Below are positions 24,201-37,100 of a stretch of 64,000 bases of DNA, one piece after another. Position 1 is the first letter of the stretch. Each line of letters begins with the position of its first letter. Below the pieces are notes generated by a model. It was given only the letters and a program-made list of their open reading frames with translations. It ran no database searches and was not told where the DNA came from. Source of the DNA: Hydractinia symbiolongicarpus (Eukaryota; Cnidaria; Hydrozoa; Anthoathecata; Hydractiniidae); assembly GCF_029227915.1 (NCBI RefSeq), contig NC_079882.1:19535001-19599000 (forward strand). The letters are read 5' to 3'. A program made the translations under genes and the position numbers.

Positions 24201-27200
24201 GCAACTTCAAATACAATTTTGCTTTAATTAAACGTCCCTGTTCAAACTTAAAATACCCGTTTCTAACGCCCCGTCTTAATTATGTTTAAAAGTTAAACTT
24301 AAAATAGTAAAAGAATCGCAAGCACCACGCTAAATTTTCGCGAGATAAAAATAAAAAAGTTTTTCTGAAAATATATTTGGCAAATTTAAAGTAAGAATTT
24401 AAGAATTTTTTTCTGTATTTTGCGAATGCTCCCTTAAATTAGTTATTTCGCGATGTTTGTTCTTTCCAACCACCCAATTGAGAGAGCACAGTTATCATAC
24501 GGCTTACAGGTTAGCAAACAAATTATAATTGCTTTATTTGTAACATACCTGCACTGCTTTTGTTCTTGGAAATAGCACATTTTCAAAAGGCTCTTCACCT
24601 ACATTAGAACGATTAATTTTTCCGTAACATATTATGACGATAAAGAAGAACAAAAAAACAGACGTTAAAGTATCCGTACCACTAGCTATTGCCATTTTTG
24701 TGCTCTTTTTGATCAGATGTGCCTTTTGAGAACTAAATCTCGTGCCCTCTGGAAAGATCACCAACCAATACTATTAATAAAACGTCAAAAAGACTCATTG
24801 GAAACAAAACAAGAGAGGTGGAGCAAATACATAAAATATATATGACAGACATACGCCGTTCACTCGATCATCTTGGAATCTTCTTAAGCGCCTATAATAA
24901 AATAATTGAGGCGTTTATACATACGCTAGAGTAATGAATAACCGAATAAACTGTTAATTTTTGATTTTTTTCCAACACGTTTATTCCTTCCCTCTTTCAT
25001 GTTTATTCCTCTGTCACGTTTACCCCCCCGCCCCCCCTCCGACGTTTATACCCCTCTATCTATTAAAATTTAGGACATCATATTAAAATGATTGAACAAC
25101 AAAAACAGTATAAACAGAATCAAAACGTAAGAAGTCTGAAACAGAGAATCAATAACGATGTTGCACCGCAGTTGACATGTCGTTTAACTATATAAAGCAA
25201 ATATATTCCCCAACAATTTATTTATTTGGTTCTCTAGAGTAAGCCTTCTACGCCGATTCTTTTTTATGTAAGATCGCGTTTGTTCCATTAACCTGTGCCA
25301 CACTCACCGGCGAAGCTGTGCGTCTTGATTCGTACCATCTCTTCGAACAAATATACAACCATGCTAAATATAAATTTTAGAACAGCTGTAAAGCAGAAGT
25401 GTTTCGGCATTGTGGTTAATTTAAAGAAGTTGATTTTCACAAGAACTAAATGTTTTTGGTTTAATCAAAAAGGAATGGTTCCATCGATTACCACTTTAAA
25501 TACACGATTTTTTATAAGCAACTCGTTTATAAGCAACTGAACTGAATGTAAAAAACTTTTCTACACAAAAGAAGTAAAACTCCAAGAAAAAAAAAGTACA
25601 ATAACTTCTTTTGTTGCCTTTTTCACTTTTCCCTTCTTGCATAAATTACGAAAAATTAGATGAATAAAATTAGAAAACCATTAAGCAACTTTAGATCTAG
25701 ATATTGACTAAAAAATAAGCAACTTGACCTCTTACCAAATTCCTGAGTTGCTTATAAAAAAATGTGTAGACAATGCGTGAGAAAAAAAAAACATAATTGA
25801 CTCATTTCTTTTTTTTTTTTTTTGCATCGACTTAACTCAGCGAACTGCTACAGCCATAAATTTTACGCCTTTAAAATTAATATCTGTATTCTGACTGTTC
25901 AAAATTTTTCGCGTAGCTCTATTTTTCCTGGTTCCCCGCAAAATAACTAATTTGCTAAGGGGCGTAGATTTTTCCACGGGTTAGCGACTATCACATTCAA
26001 TTCAACGATTTCCGCCTGAATTGTCAAAATTTAAGCCAAAAATCCAAAAAAGGTATCTATCCAGGATATCTAAGAATTTTGAAAGATTTTTCTGTTATTT
26101 TTATTTGCTTAAGTAAATATCCTAAAAATTGTATGTCAAAAAATTATAAAGTGAAAAAAAATAAGTAATGACATTCACAAAATATTTGAGAATTTTGAGA
26201 TTGAAAAAAACTTAACAAGCGTACCTGCATAAAATTTGGTCCGAAAAAAGGAATATATTTTAGGATTTCCTTCATGATGTATCGTATGCGACCCAATGAA
26301 CCTTGTCGTATTGCAACAAAGTTTGCAAGCGACCAATCAACTAAAGTATATAAATATATACAAGTCACAAAAATGTTACTGCTCTTTTTTTCTAGTTTTT
26401 ACTGCACACTTAAAAAAACAATGTTAAGGAATAGAACTAAGGGAATGATTTTCAGGGATACATCTGTCAACGAAATTTAGATACTTCAGGGGAATTATTT
26501 CACAAATGCAAAAAAAAAGAAGCTACAAAAGTGAGTTTTCTTATTAGATTTCGAGATTTTTTTTAAAATTTCGGTTTAAAAAATTATTATTTAAGAATTT
26601 CGAGGCAATTTAACCTCGCGAATAACCATTAGAAAAATATTAATTTGTTCTTTATTAGGATGACAACGCATATTTGAATTTTATATTCAAAATATCCATA
26701 TTTTGTAGGAATAAGGCCATTAACAAAATATAATTTCTTAATAAAGTAACTTTAAATGCTGAGATCCAGAATTAATAGAAAACTTATTTTAAGATAAGAT
26801 AAATAAAGATAAATTTAAAACACTTTTTACAATTCAGTCATCTTGTTTGTTCTTTTTTAAAAAATATTTTCTTACTTGCAGACTGGTGATTACATATATA
26901 AAGAACATTTTCTTTGATGTCTGTTGGAATTCTGTCACCATAAAATATAACCTTAATATAAGAAGTTGTAAATATTATTACACAAGATTGTAAACATTTC
27001 ATATCAAAGGAGGGCTTTTTTGCTTCTAAAATCTTTTTAAATTGCTAGTATAAAAACAATATGTCTGTAAAACATGCATATTAACAAATTTGTGGAAATT
27101 ACTTTGTAGATACTCACCTTTGTTCCACTAAAAGTCTCGAAGAAAAAGGTAACCAGAGATTGGTAGCTGTTATACATAACATTATCAATTTCCTCATAAA

Positions 27201-27333
27201 TTGACTGTGGCAAGAAAGGTTTTAACATTCGCACTGCAACACCAGTAGCAAAATAGTGTGGTGTGACACCAAATAGAATAGTTGGTGGGATTAGTGACCT
27301 TGCAGAAGACAGTGGCAGCAACAGACTTGTCAT
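21207..27333 (-). CDS. AGPAT5: 1-acylglycerol-3-phosphate acyltransferase, AGPAT5/LPAAT-epsilon type
   Basis: Eleven exons on the minus strand: 27333-27118, 26951-26876, 26340-26225, 25363-25308, 24882-24855, 24770-24680, 24598-24549, 23754-23646, 22702-22632, 21738-21686, 21432-21207. All phases agree and give 363 residues (human AGPAT5 has 364). Family knowledge: it acylates lysophosphatidic acid at sn-2 to make phosphatidic acid, at ER or mitochondrial membranes. Seen here: the catalytic HX4D motif (NHQSAIDW, H94/D99), an acceptor-side FVRR block, FPEGTRF at 170-176, a DAVYDVTIAF segment typical of this subgroup, VHMHFNRIPF, and a C-terminal hydrophobic segment. The N-terminus is hydrophobic (a likely signal anchor). 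Exon 5 is only 28 bp. Intron 9 carries a MITE, and the + strand frame at 22405-22773 is antisense to exon 9 and not a gene. Confidence 0.95.
22041..22268. mobile_element. 228-bp MITE with perfect 24-bp terminal inverted repeats
   Basis: The left end (22041-22064, containing taccgtaaaatgccgtaa) is the exact reverse complement of the right end (22245-22268). The interior has subterminal agcgcaccc/ataggcgcg motifs and a short CA run near 22200. A TA just inside each outer end would fit a TA target duplication, as in Tc1/mariner-type elements. It lies in an AGPAT5 intron and is related to the larger element at 41523-42297. Confidence 0.9.
24310..24465. repeat. TTCGCGAA-rich dispersed repeat, copy 3
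   Basis: ttttcgcgagata, tattttgcgaatg and tatttcgcgatg occur within 150 bases in AGPAT5 intron 7, again embedded in A/T runs. Confidence 0.45.
24885..25070. repeat. Repeat with gcgttta(t/c) motifs and a C-rich run
   Basis: agcgcctataata, gaggcgtttata, cacgtttattcc, cacgtttacccc and gacgtttataccc are spaced along ~180 bases, with a C-rich run near 25025. It resembles the gggcgcttatt repeats elsewhere. It lies in AGPAT5 intron 4, directly upstream of the 28-bp exon 5 on the coding strand. Confidence 0.4.
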
Positions 27334-28303
27334 TTTTATCCGTAATGTGATTTATAAATTTTACAATTATAACTTACATATTTGTAATGTAGCTAGTTAA
27401 ACTATAAAAATTTAGGAACAGAAAATTAATCATCAATGGAAAACTATACAAGGGCATAAAACAACATGCTTTTTAAAGGTTAAAATTATTGGTTATTTTT
27501 TCTCCTCTAACATTGGAAATTATAACTACTGTGATTTACAATACACTATTATGTGACCTTTAAACCATATAAAAACTTGTTTATTAAAATAAAAAGGTAT
27601 AAATTAGGGGATTCTTAAAAACTGTTTTCTATTTAGCAATCTGGCATTAGGGGCAGGCAAAACCCATAAAAATCTACTACTATCTTTCTCTCTTTTGCTT
27701 GTATACTTTCTCCTATCCTCATCTTTTGTGTTTAAAAGCTTTAAACTAACATTCCCAGGGTTTTAGGTTATAAGCTGTTTTTTTTGTCTAAATATATATT
27801 GCAATAACACAATATCACACCAGCATTCCCCTAGTTGTTCTCAACTTGACATGCTGGAAGCCAAAAATGACATCACAACAATTTTTTTATCTTTTTTTTA
27901 ATTTTGTTACTAACTAGCGCTAGCTTCTTAGGACATGATCTGCATTGCATTCTTAAATAAAATTGGGAAGGGAGGTAGGTGTAGCTTAAGATTTAGCGCC
28001 TAATATCTTGCTAAATTAAAGGTATGAGAGTTGAAGGCTAAGAAAGTCAAAAGTGTAATTAAAATTATAGGTTACACCAGATTCAGTACGACGGTTTAAA
28101 CAAAATTAAAACATTAACAACTACAAATAACAAGCTGGTAAACAACATGCTTGGGCATTATAAAGTATTACATTTATAGTGTATATATTCATCAATATTT
28201 ACCACTACGTTAACGTAAGCTACAAGGAAAACAGAATCCATTTTAAAGTTTTTCTTCGAGGCACGCCGGTACCCATTTTGAATCTTTTGTAAACAACACC
28301 ACG

Positions 28304-28444
28304 TTATTTTAAGGAACATGCAAACGGTACTTTAAAAAGCAAGAAAGATATTTTGATTCCATGTTCATTAAAACTTCCAAGCCAATCAAAACCCACAAAA
28401 ACTTCGCTGATTTCTCCACCGCAAAATAAATTTCTGAAAATAAA
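28304..28444. other. Possible exon, strand ambiguous
   Basis: On the + strand an open stretch from an acceptor ending at 28313 to a GTGAGA donor at 28445 encodes polar sequence (KSKKDILIPCSL, SQSKPTKTSLISP). On the minus strand a strong pyrimidine-tract acceptor at 28434 opens a frame (NLFCGGEISEVFVGFDW) to TAA at 28304. Only one can be real, or neither. It matches no family I know. Confidence 0.25.
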
Positions 28445-28828
28445 GTGAGAAAGTTGGATGCACGGGTTAGTTTTTGAGAGCATCAATCGCCTACAATATC
28501 AAATTGTGTGGTTATAGATATGGTATTGTAATGTGTGGAACTTCTAACTAGCTAGCTAAAAATATGTATTATCATAGATTTTTTTACAGATTTTTTAAGC
28601 CAGGTAGCTGCATTGTGAAACGTTCTAGTGAATACTCATTCATTATTTATTGTTGCACACTTTCAATAAAATCGAGAAGACAGTTATATTCAAAAGAGTT
28701 TTTGTTTTTTACTCTAGGGTGCTGGAATAAAGGGAGGGTGTCCAAATTAATATATGGTCTGTATATATTATACATAATAGATAATATAACTTGGATTTTT
28801 ATAATTTTCATTTGTTTACAACTTGCAG

Positions 28829-28983
28829 GAGAGGAAGCACAGGTTGGTTTTTTGGCCTCCATATGTTGTTGGGAGAACCACAGAAAGGTCGTCCATGACC
28901 GCGTACAATCTAAGATAACAGAATGTTGTACAGGATATTGGGATATCAATTTTACTTGCACTGCAAAAACCCTTTATTCATAG
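28829..28983 (+). other. Possible exon of an unidentified + strand gene
   Basis: After an acceptor (acttgcag) the frame is open to TAG near 28981 and reads protein-like: EEAQVGFLASICCWENHRK followed by VVHDRVQSKITECC. Two other frames are also open for over 70 bases, so the reading is uncertain. No convincing donor was found in this frame. Confidence 0.25.
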
Positions 28984-29164
28984 CATGTTCTTTTGGCCAA
29001 TTATCTTGTCTTCTGACAATAAGGTAAATTCCATGACAAAACGCTGTACATACGCTACAAACGCTGAGCATATGCCAATTAGGACTTAGGTAGGCCCACT
29101 CCAAGAATGATGTTTTCATGATTATCCTAAATTATCCTATTGTCACAACATTCTATTATTGCAG

Positions 29165-29252
29165 CATTCCACTAACAGTTGGACTATCCAAAGAACTTTT
29201 AAGAGGTTGGCAACAGGAAGTTTGTGGATTTTGTCTGTTAGCTAATATTTGA
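29165..29252 (+). other. Possible exon of an unidentified + strand gene
   Basis: An acceptor (tattattgcag) is followed by IPLTVGLSKELLRGWQQE, then VCGFCLLANI and TGA at 29250. The first part looks coding, and no clear donor is present before the stop. It could be a final exon or chance. Confidence 0.25.
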
Positions 29253-30165
29253 TCCCTCACTTACCACCCCTTTTGTGGGTTTTTTTCTTACAAAATGATA
29301 TTTGGGCACATGAAAGTCATGTGTACATCATTTTATATTTACAGAACTTCAAAGCTGAAACAATAATCATTTTCATTCTAAAAACTGAAACACACTATCA
29401 TTTTCCAATGTTTGTGTTTAACAGTTTTTCGTAACAGAAAGAATATCTTTAACAATCTCACCCTAACCCCACCCCCCATACCCACCAAATCTGCTAAGCA
29501 TGACAAACATCTTTTGTTGCCAGTCCCTTGAAAATTGTTTGTTTTAGTTTACCTAAAAAAATGATGCCAAGTAATTTTTGCATCTAGAAATTTCAGCAAT
29601 AACAGGGCATCAAGTGAATCCTGCCCATGTGGTGTCCTTCACGAATCACCAGCCGCACCCTTAAAAAATCCAACTTAACCTTAACTTTGCTTAGTCTGGT
29701 ACATTGTTTTATATTAACATGTATTCACCCTTTAAATATGCTTCTCATAAGTTCAAATGTTAAACAATGTCATTTTTATATTAACCTTACAAAATGAAAA
29801 ATAAAACTGATCGGTCCACAAATCAAATCTTTTCTTAAAAAATCTATTTAAAAAAAGGCTCCTTATTTTTGGAACCAAGAGTTAATTGATTTCTTGATTA
29901 AAAAAAACTTGAAACTTTGAATGTTCAAAATTTGATATCAAAGTAAAAAAATTGTTACTTTTGTTAATTGTTACTTAATCTGTAAGTGTTTATTTTAAAC
30001 TTACTTTTAAGATTTAAGAAGATTTTTGGTTATACACTGGAATTTTATGTCAAATTTATTAATTATATATTTTACTATTGGTAGCTGTGTCTTTAGCTCA
30101 GTTTTTGTACCTTGGAAAATTAATAATTAAATGTGAATATTGCCATTATCTCCCTCACTCTTTAG

Positions 30166-30305
30166 GGTTGTCATCTCCTTATATTACTAGTCCTCAGCTT
30201 GTGGAAAATTTCATTGGTTCAACTGTCCTTAAACTTCTGCAAGAATTTTCCCGACACAACCAACAGCCAAAATATGGATATTCGTGTACGAGATTTCATT
30301 ATTAA
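30166..30305 (+). CDS. Possible terminal exon of an unidentified + strand gene, just upstream of RAB23
   Basis: A good acceptor (ccctcactctttag) at 30165 is followed by a 45-residue open frame with ordinary codon use: SSPYITSPQLVENFIGST, then LKLLQEFSRHNQQPKYGYSC, ending at TAA 30303-30305. It ends 91 bases before the RAB23 start codon. Upstream partners may be the candidate exons at 28.8 and 29.2 kb, but I could not join them in phase with confidence. It resembles no family I recognise. It could also be a relic, or part of an unrecognised 5' extension. Confidence 0.35.
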
Positions 30306-30396
30306 AATATAAACATTGATTTTCTTCTTCATTTGTAGACACATATATAAATAAATTAGAAATATGCATAAAACATAAAATTTTATATGTAACAAA

Positions 30397-33300
30397 ATGC
30401 GTGAAGAAGATATTGAGATTTCTATTAAAGTTGTCGTGGTTGGAAATGGAGCTGTTGGAAAGTCAAGTATGATACAAAGGTATTGCAAAGGTGTATTTAC
30501 GAAAGAATATAAAAAGACAATCGGTGTTGATTTTCTTGAAAAGACTGTCAGGTATATAATATTGATTGTTTCTTTTTTTAGTGGCAATAAGTTTAGTTCA
30601 AAGTGCTATATACTGTAGTCATAGGAATGTTAAGATGATTTGATTCATGTAATTCACAGTCTACTGGAGACTGTGAGTAAAATACAGCTTAGAACAGAAG
30701 CATGTAAGATTGCAGTGTTGCTCAAGTTAGGTCGTTTTGGTAAATAATTCATAAGTGTGTACTGAGGTCTGAGAGCCTAAAGTAAGACAGACAGGGTGTT
30801 GTGTACAGTTTTTTCTTTAAAAGCAAAACTCAGCCATCTTCTTAAAAATTATTGATAACTGAGCCTGTTTAAAATTATTTGGCAGAAAAATCACATTCTA
30901 TATTTTTGCCTATTTTTATGTCAGGAATGTTTGATACAAGAGAAGTCTTGTGGACTGGCGAATAATGTGCCATCTTAAATTTTAAAAATAGTTCATAGAT
31001 CTGTAAGTGAGAAGCCTAATAACCATAATTGTGGCTACACAATGTTTTTAATCATCTTGTGACTGTTGGTAAATCGTTTTTGAAAATATTCAAATTTACC
31101 AATTCTTTTTATAATCATTTTGTAATAGCCTCAATTTACTTGTATATAAGTTAAAAAATGTTTAAAATATAAAAAAGGAGATTGTTTTTAATTAAGGTGA
31201 AAAACCAAAGTGACAAATATTGAACACACTACTTTAAAACAAAGGAGTCAGTTAGTGATATTTTAATATCTTTGTTAAATGTTATTTTGGAACAAGAGAT
31301 TTCATGAATTGTATTTTGATGCCATTTTATTGATTTATTATGCAACGGAATGTATATTTTAATCTTCAACTGTGGCAAACATAAGTAAAACAGTTAAATC
31401 TCTTTTAAACAATCAAATTGTCTAAATTGCTTTCAATCTTCCTGATATTGCACTTGCCAATTTTTTTGATTCCTTAAAAGTGTTGTTGTTGTTGTTGAAA
31501 CTGCATCATGAAATTCGAAATGATGCTGTAAAAATTTAGAATTAGACAGCTGATACTTAAAATTCAATCTAATTCAAGTAGAAATTTACCAAAAAACAAC
31601 ACCCATTCTACTTTTAGAGATGAAGAAAAATCTAATGTGTATATTTTCGCTACACCAATATTAAACACTTAACTTGTTTCAACTTCTAAAAAAAGTAAAA
31701 GACTCAAACCAATTCAACATACCACGACATTTAATTTCTATATTGCAATTTTTTTTACATGCGCACATATTCTTGTAGTTAAAAAACAAAACAGGACTGC
31801 ATAGAACAAAATGGCTATTATTTTCACGGGAAGAAAATCTTTTTTTAATTTTCCGCGAAATTAATTTTTGATCATCAGCAAAAAATTCGCGCTTTTTTAT
31901 AATCGCGAAATTTCCTTTCCCCCGCAAATTTGTAAAAATAAAGTACTGAAATTCATAAATATTTTTTTAAGATCTAAAAAGGCACATCGATTTTTTTGCG
32001 TACGGGAATGTGTGCGCATTTTCATTGTTATCAAAGCAAAATCAAAACATTACTTTACACGAAAAGTGGTCTATTGAAATCATTTTTTCCTGTGGTTGTA
32101 GTTCCGACGCTAAAAGTATAATAATTTTTCATTATCTGTATGAGCTATTTGTGAGTAAATCTGCCTTTATCTGCAGTTGTTCAAAATGCTTGGAAAAGTT
32201 CAGAATATTTTGTGTGACTTGTTAACACCTTACATTATTAGTATAAATGGAGAGGATGTGCGACTGATGTTATGGGACACAGCTGGTCAAGAAGAATTTG
32301 ATGCTATCACGAAAGCATACTACAGAGGTATCAACTTCCAAATTCATTTTACGTAATTAGCTCGTTTAACTTGTTGCCTAAATAATCGAATCGATTATCT
32401 AGACAAAATTATTAAAATTCTTGCCTTATTACACATTTTACACATTGTGAGGTGTAAAATATGTAGTCTCTTGTTGCCAATGCTTTTTATGAGAAAGAAA
32501 CTCTAGCTATGTTCTTTTAGTTCATTTTACTATAACAAATATTTTTCTATCTTTACAGGTGCTCAAGCTTGTGTGCTTGCATTTTCTACTGTCGACTACG
32601 CATCTTACGCAGCTGTTGCTCGCTGGAAAGAAAAGGTAAAATCGCCTTCTGTTCCCGTTCAGCTTTTGCACATCGCTTTCTGTGTTTTTACTTCTAACTC
32701 GTCCTGATTAGGTCCTTGCAGAATGTGGCAGCATTCCCATGGTTCTTGTGCAAAATAAAATTGACTTGATAGATGATGCTGCTGTTAAACCGTGAGTATA
32801 ATTAAAAATGTTCATTTATACTCTATACATGTAAACCAACGCAATAAATAAATAAATAGAAATGAATGAATAAATAAATAGAAATAAATAAATAAAAAAA
32901 TACATGTAAAACGCATCTCTCAATGAACTGCAAGTGTGATACCAATATGAATACCTGTTCGATAACCAGTGGAGTTCATTATAACTTTTTCATGGGGTAG
33001 GTGTTTTTTTAATTTGTTTGACTTTAGGGAAGACGCCGAAGCCCTTGCAAAAAAACTGGCGGTCAGGTTATATCGAACGTCCGTGAAAGAAGATTTAAAT
33101 GTTTCCAATGGTGGGTATCTTATTCCTTATGACATATTTTTTTGGTTGGCCATGGTAGTCCAGATTGGTACAAGCCTAAAAAATGTAGTTGATAAAGAAA
33201 GTTCTAGTCAACCCGCGACTATAATACATTGGTACGCTTCTACATAGTTTAACGGTAAATAAAAGTCAACAGGGCACAAAAATGAAATGTAATCCTTACA

Positions 33301-34046
33301 CGCTTTTTATTTCAAATAACGCACAGATAAATTTGTTTCAATTTGAGTTAAAACGGGTTTCCATCAAAACATTTTCGCTTGTACTTTATCAGAAGTTCTT
33401 ATTCATAGACTGTCCTGAATTTGTTCTCTATGTAAAAAAGAAATCTTTTTTTCCCCGCTGATTGGACAAATTAGGTCCCGAAACAAAAAGAATGACGAAT
33501 TGACAAAAAAATATATACGCATGGTCGATTTGATGAATAACATTGTTTCGGTTTAGCAAAACAAGGGACCGATAGTTTTTTCAGGAAGACTGTTTGACGT
33601 ATTATCGTTGTTTTTTTCTTAAGTGTTTGATTATCTGGCTCAAAGATATATCAAAGATATGAATAGTGATGAGACTGAAGAAAAAACACAAATAGGTTTG
33701 TCTTTTTTATCTGTTGATAGTTCCACAGTTAGTTTTCTTGTGTGTATATACAATTGCAAGTTTGTTTCGTGTTGGTTTTGAAACTGTAAACGAATGTCAA
33801 AAGTCTTGACCTTAGATCGTGATCTTTTTTAACCCCTTCGTCTTCATGTCCACGTGGTGCGGTTGATTTTCCTGTTTACGTGTGCGGTCTTTTTGTTTGC
33901 TTTTGTTTTACTTAACCTTGTTATCACTGTCTGTAGCATCGCCTGTGAGAAATGGCAGTCGTAAACCTGGTAAAGGACATAACAATAATAAAATAGACAT
34001 TCACCAGAAGGACCACAAAAAGAAGAAATTTTGTTTCAGCGTTTAA
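30397..34046 (+). CDS. RAB23: RAB23 small GTPase
   Basis: Seven exons: 30397-30551, 32242-32327, 32559-32635, 32712-32791, 33028-33110, 33624-33695, 33937-34046; phases agree, 220 residues (human RAB23 has 237). Family knowledge: RAB23 is an atypical Rab that acts in ciliary trafficking and negatively regulates Hedgehog signalling in vertebrates. Seen here: all G motifs (GNGAVGKSS at 16-24, [42 protein letters not shown]). The start [18 protein letters not shown] matches RAB23 rather than other Rabs. The C-terminus is basic (KDHKKKKF) and ends CFSV, a CaaX-type prenylation site instead of the CC/CXC of most Rabs; human RAB23 also ends in a single CaaX (CSIP). The first intron (30552-32241) is the largest and contains a TTCGCGAA repeat. 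Confidence 0.97.
31815..31925. repeat. TTCGCGAA-rich dispersed repeat, copy 4
   Basis: ttttccgcgaaatta, aattcgcgcttt and aatcgcgaaattt lie within ~100 bases in the first RAB23 intron. Confidence 0.5.
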
Positions 34047-34141
34047 AAGGAGTACTGGAACAAAGGTGGAGAGTTTTCATGAGGTGGTTCCTTTTTTTGC
34101 TCCAACCATATTATAAACGAACGCTCCTCCACGCTGGACGA

Positions 34142-34147
34142 AATAAA
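34142..34147 (+). promoter_or_regulatory. poly(A) signal AATAAA for RAB23
   Basis: A canonical hexamer lies 96 bases after the RAB23 stop codon, a normal spacing for a short 3' UTR. Confidence 0.55.
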
Positions 34148-37100
34148 AATACAATCATCGTTTTAAGGAGATTTTTATGAGTAAATCGGAAAGAATAAAA
34201 ATATATTTTTGAATAATGATGTTTACTAAGATTTTATAGTTTTTGTATTTTTCACTTCGAATGCTGGTTATGTTGTTTCTGCTTGGAGAAAAGTGATGAG
34301 AGCTTTTTCGAATGTCTACGGAAATTTGAGCGTGGTAGCATAAAAAGTTTTCTTCTATAGTGTTCTCAGAGGGTATTGATAGAACATTTATTTTATTCAT
34401 ATACTATTTTTTGTATATTTTTATGGTGTTGTGCTAGCTAAAACTTTCTCGATATTTCGCATTTTTTATTTATTTATTAAAATATTTTTGATAATTAAAA
34501 TAATTGGCTAAGTTAGCAAAAAATTTTCCTGAAGATTTTTGAAAGATGTACTAAATTGACATGTATATAATTGATGCCGACTTTTCTGTCCAAAAAAAAG
34601 TTTTAAACTGTCATTTCTTTTGTGTCTGACGGAAACACGTCATCTATCTTACAATCTAAAAGCTACTTACCATCTTCTAAATGAAATCGTCATGCTGAAT
34701 GACTTCCGCATTTTGATCGTGACAGGGAGATATAATTACAGCTAATTTTTGTTTGTAGATGTTTTAAAATATATTTTTATTGTAAATTACCTATTCTTGA
34801 AATAAAAGGGAACACAAATTTGATATTATTTCGAAGCGAAGGCTCTCAGCACAGGATTTCCGTCTCGAAACGCTGCTTTGATACCAACTCATCATTATGA
34901 CTAAACGGCATATATCAAACCCATCCATAACAATTACCATACATCAAAACCACCCTATCCAGCGTTGCCTTACAGTGCATTTACTATTATCGTCCAAATC
35001 CATTTGAGAACAGAGGAGATCTGTCTAACGCAATGATTATCTACCAAAATGCTGGTTAAAGGATAAATAACTTTTATGATGTAATATCGTTACCAGTAGC
35101 AACAACTCAGGACGCTTTTGCGGATCGTTCGAAAAACAAGATAATAAAACTATAGTGAACAACCAACCCTACATGCTAAAATTAAAGTTAGTGTTCAGGA
35201 AGGCACATTGTGATGTTTGGGCCTGTTAGAAAGGGGTGGTAGAGTAAAGACATGGATATTTAACAAGAACATAAAGTAGTCCTGAGGCAATAATGTCTAG
35301 CTTAGCTGTGATTGAATGTCACAAGTAGCAAACGCACACAAGGTTTGTTTTCAATTTTTACTGATGCTAAGGCCTTCGTCAAGCAACGTGAAAACCAACG
35401 CCTTGGTTGAAGGAAATATGGTGTTCAAACACGTCTACATAAAACCATATTCGCGAGAGGGCTATTATTCGGTTGCGAATCTATCTGTATCCATCTATGC
35501 CGTAGATGGTAAGAATGACGAGAGATAAAGAACCTTGAAGTTATGTGTGTAGCCATATATAGTAATACAGAAGACAACTGGCATTAAACATGGAACAGAG
35601 TTTCTTACAAAATCACCCCTATACCACAGCCCGTTAAAGACCCAACAAAATGATGTACGTACAGCCAAACTGGTGGATATAAAAGGTAACGTATAGCAGT
35701 TGAAGATTAACATCAAATTGTTTAAACCAAGTGCAAACTCGGTTGGGAACCAGCCAATCCTTGTCTTAGTTTTGATATGTGAAAATCCGAACAAAGCCGA
35801 AGCAGCTTTTAAAAAAAAAAAATTTACGCCATAACCTCACTACATCGTCCTTGACTTTGAGACGCTTAGACAAAAACCTTCTGATTTACACAGTCTTTAT
35901 AACACAAAATTTTGGATAAGTCTCCATGTTGCTTAAATTTCTTTCTTTTCCAAGCTCAGTTGTTGCTTGTTGACTTTTTGGTTAAAAAATTCACATGGTT
36001 GTTTGCTCAGATAGACCAGGCTGCTAATCAAAGTCGTGTACCGTATTTCTTCTAATAAGAGACCCCTCAAATACCAGACCCACTACTAATTGTACCCCCT
36101 TGGATGTATGTTGTTGAGATAAAATACCTCTCGAATACTAGCTCTCTTTTAATTGTAGACCCCTTTTAGGGTTGGGCTAAATTAATAGTAGATTCGTCTT
36201 ATATTAGAAATAGTATAATTTAGGCTGTTGAATTATAGCTTGAAATAGCTATTCTGCTTACATGACAATAAATTACAATCATTGGGTCAATAAAATAATC
36301 TTGTTCAATTGTTAACTTTAAGTAATTTCTTTGTTTCTTTCTGCATAATTCTCATAACTGTTCTTTTTTACTACTACCGACAGTAAGGATGTATAGCCAC
36401 GGGACAACGAGTTCTATTTCTTGATTTCTATTCCCTTTAACTTTCCTTTTATTCATGTAACTTCGTTCTTTTCAAGAATTAAAAAATAATTCTAGACAAC
36501 TCGATTGGGACCAACTAGCATTTTATAACTGTAAACACCAACGCCATGGACATCGTGAAGTTTGGCTTCTGAACAAAAATCTTCTTTGCATAACAAAAGT
36601 TCTCCCGTTGAAGGTGTAATTATTGAAATCTCAAAATGACATTACATCTTGAAGTTATATTCCAAAGTACGAGAATTTTTTGTTGCTAAACATAAAATAT
36701 CTTAACAAAATTTCATTGTTTTGTTGAAATTCAAGTGTAGTTCCAATGTTTTGGCAAATTTCGGATGCTTTACAAAAGTTTCGCGGAAGCGCGGGTACAA
36801 TGGGCTAAGTACAAGGGAGGTAAGTTGTCAACTTGCGGAATTAAACGTAAAGTATAAAAAGACTCTGAGTGTATTGTTAAAGATACGTCAAAACTTTAAA
36901 GCAATACGAGTCTTCTGACATATTGATTAAGGACGTTGCAGGAAGTACTAAGGTCATTTTACTGTGGATGAGAAGTAGGCAGATATCTTTGGTTATCTTA
37001 AAAAAATAGGCTTGCCTTAGAAATTAAAGAAGACGGAATATCGACAGAACCTAATAATGTGGCATTGCAGAGCTAGTAAGGCTCTGTATGTTTCACTTTG

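Noticed and set aside
35316-35794. Two opposite frames of 70 and 99 codons
   Set aside because: No splice sites, start context or recognisable domain; they overlap each other and no transposon motif could be confirmed.
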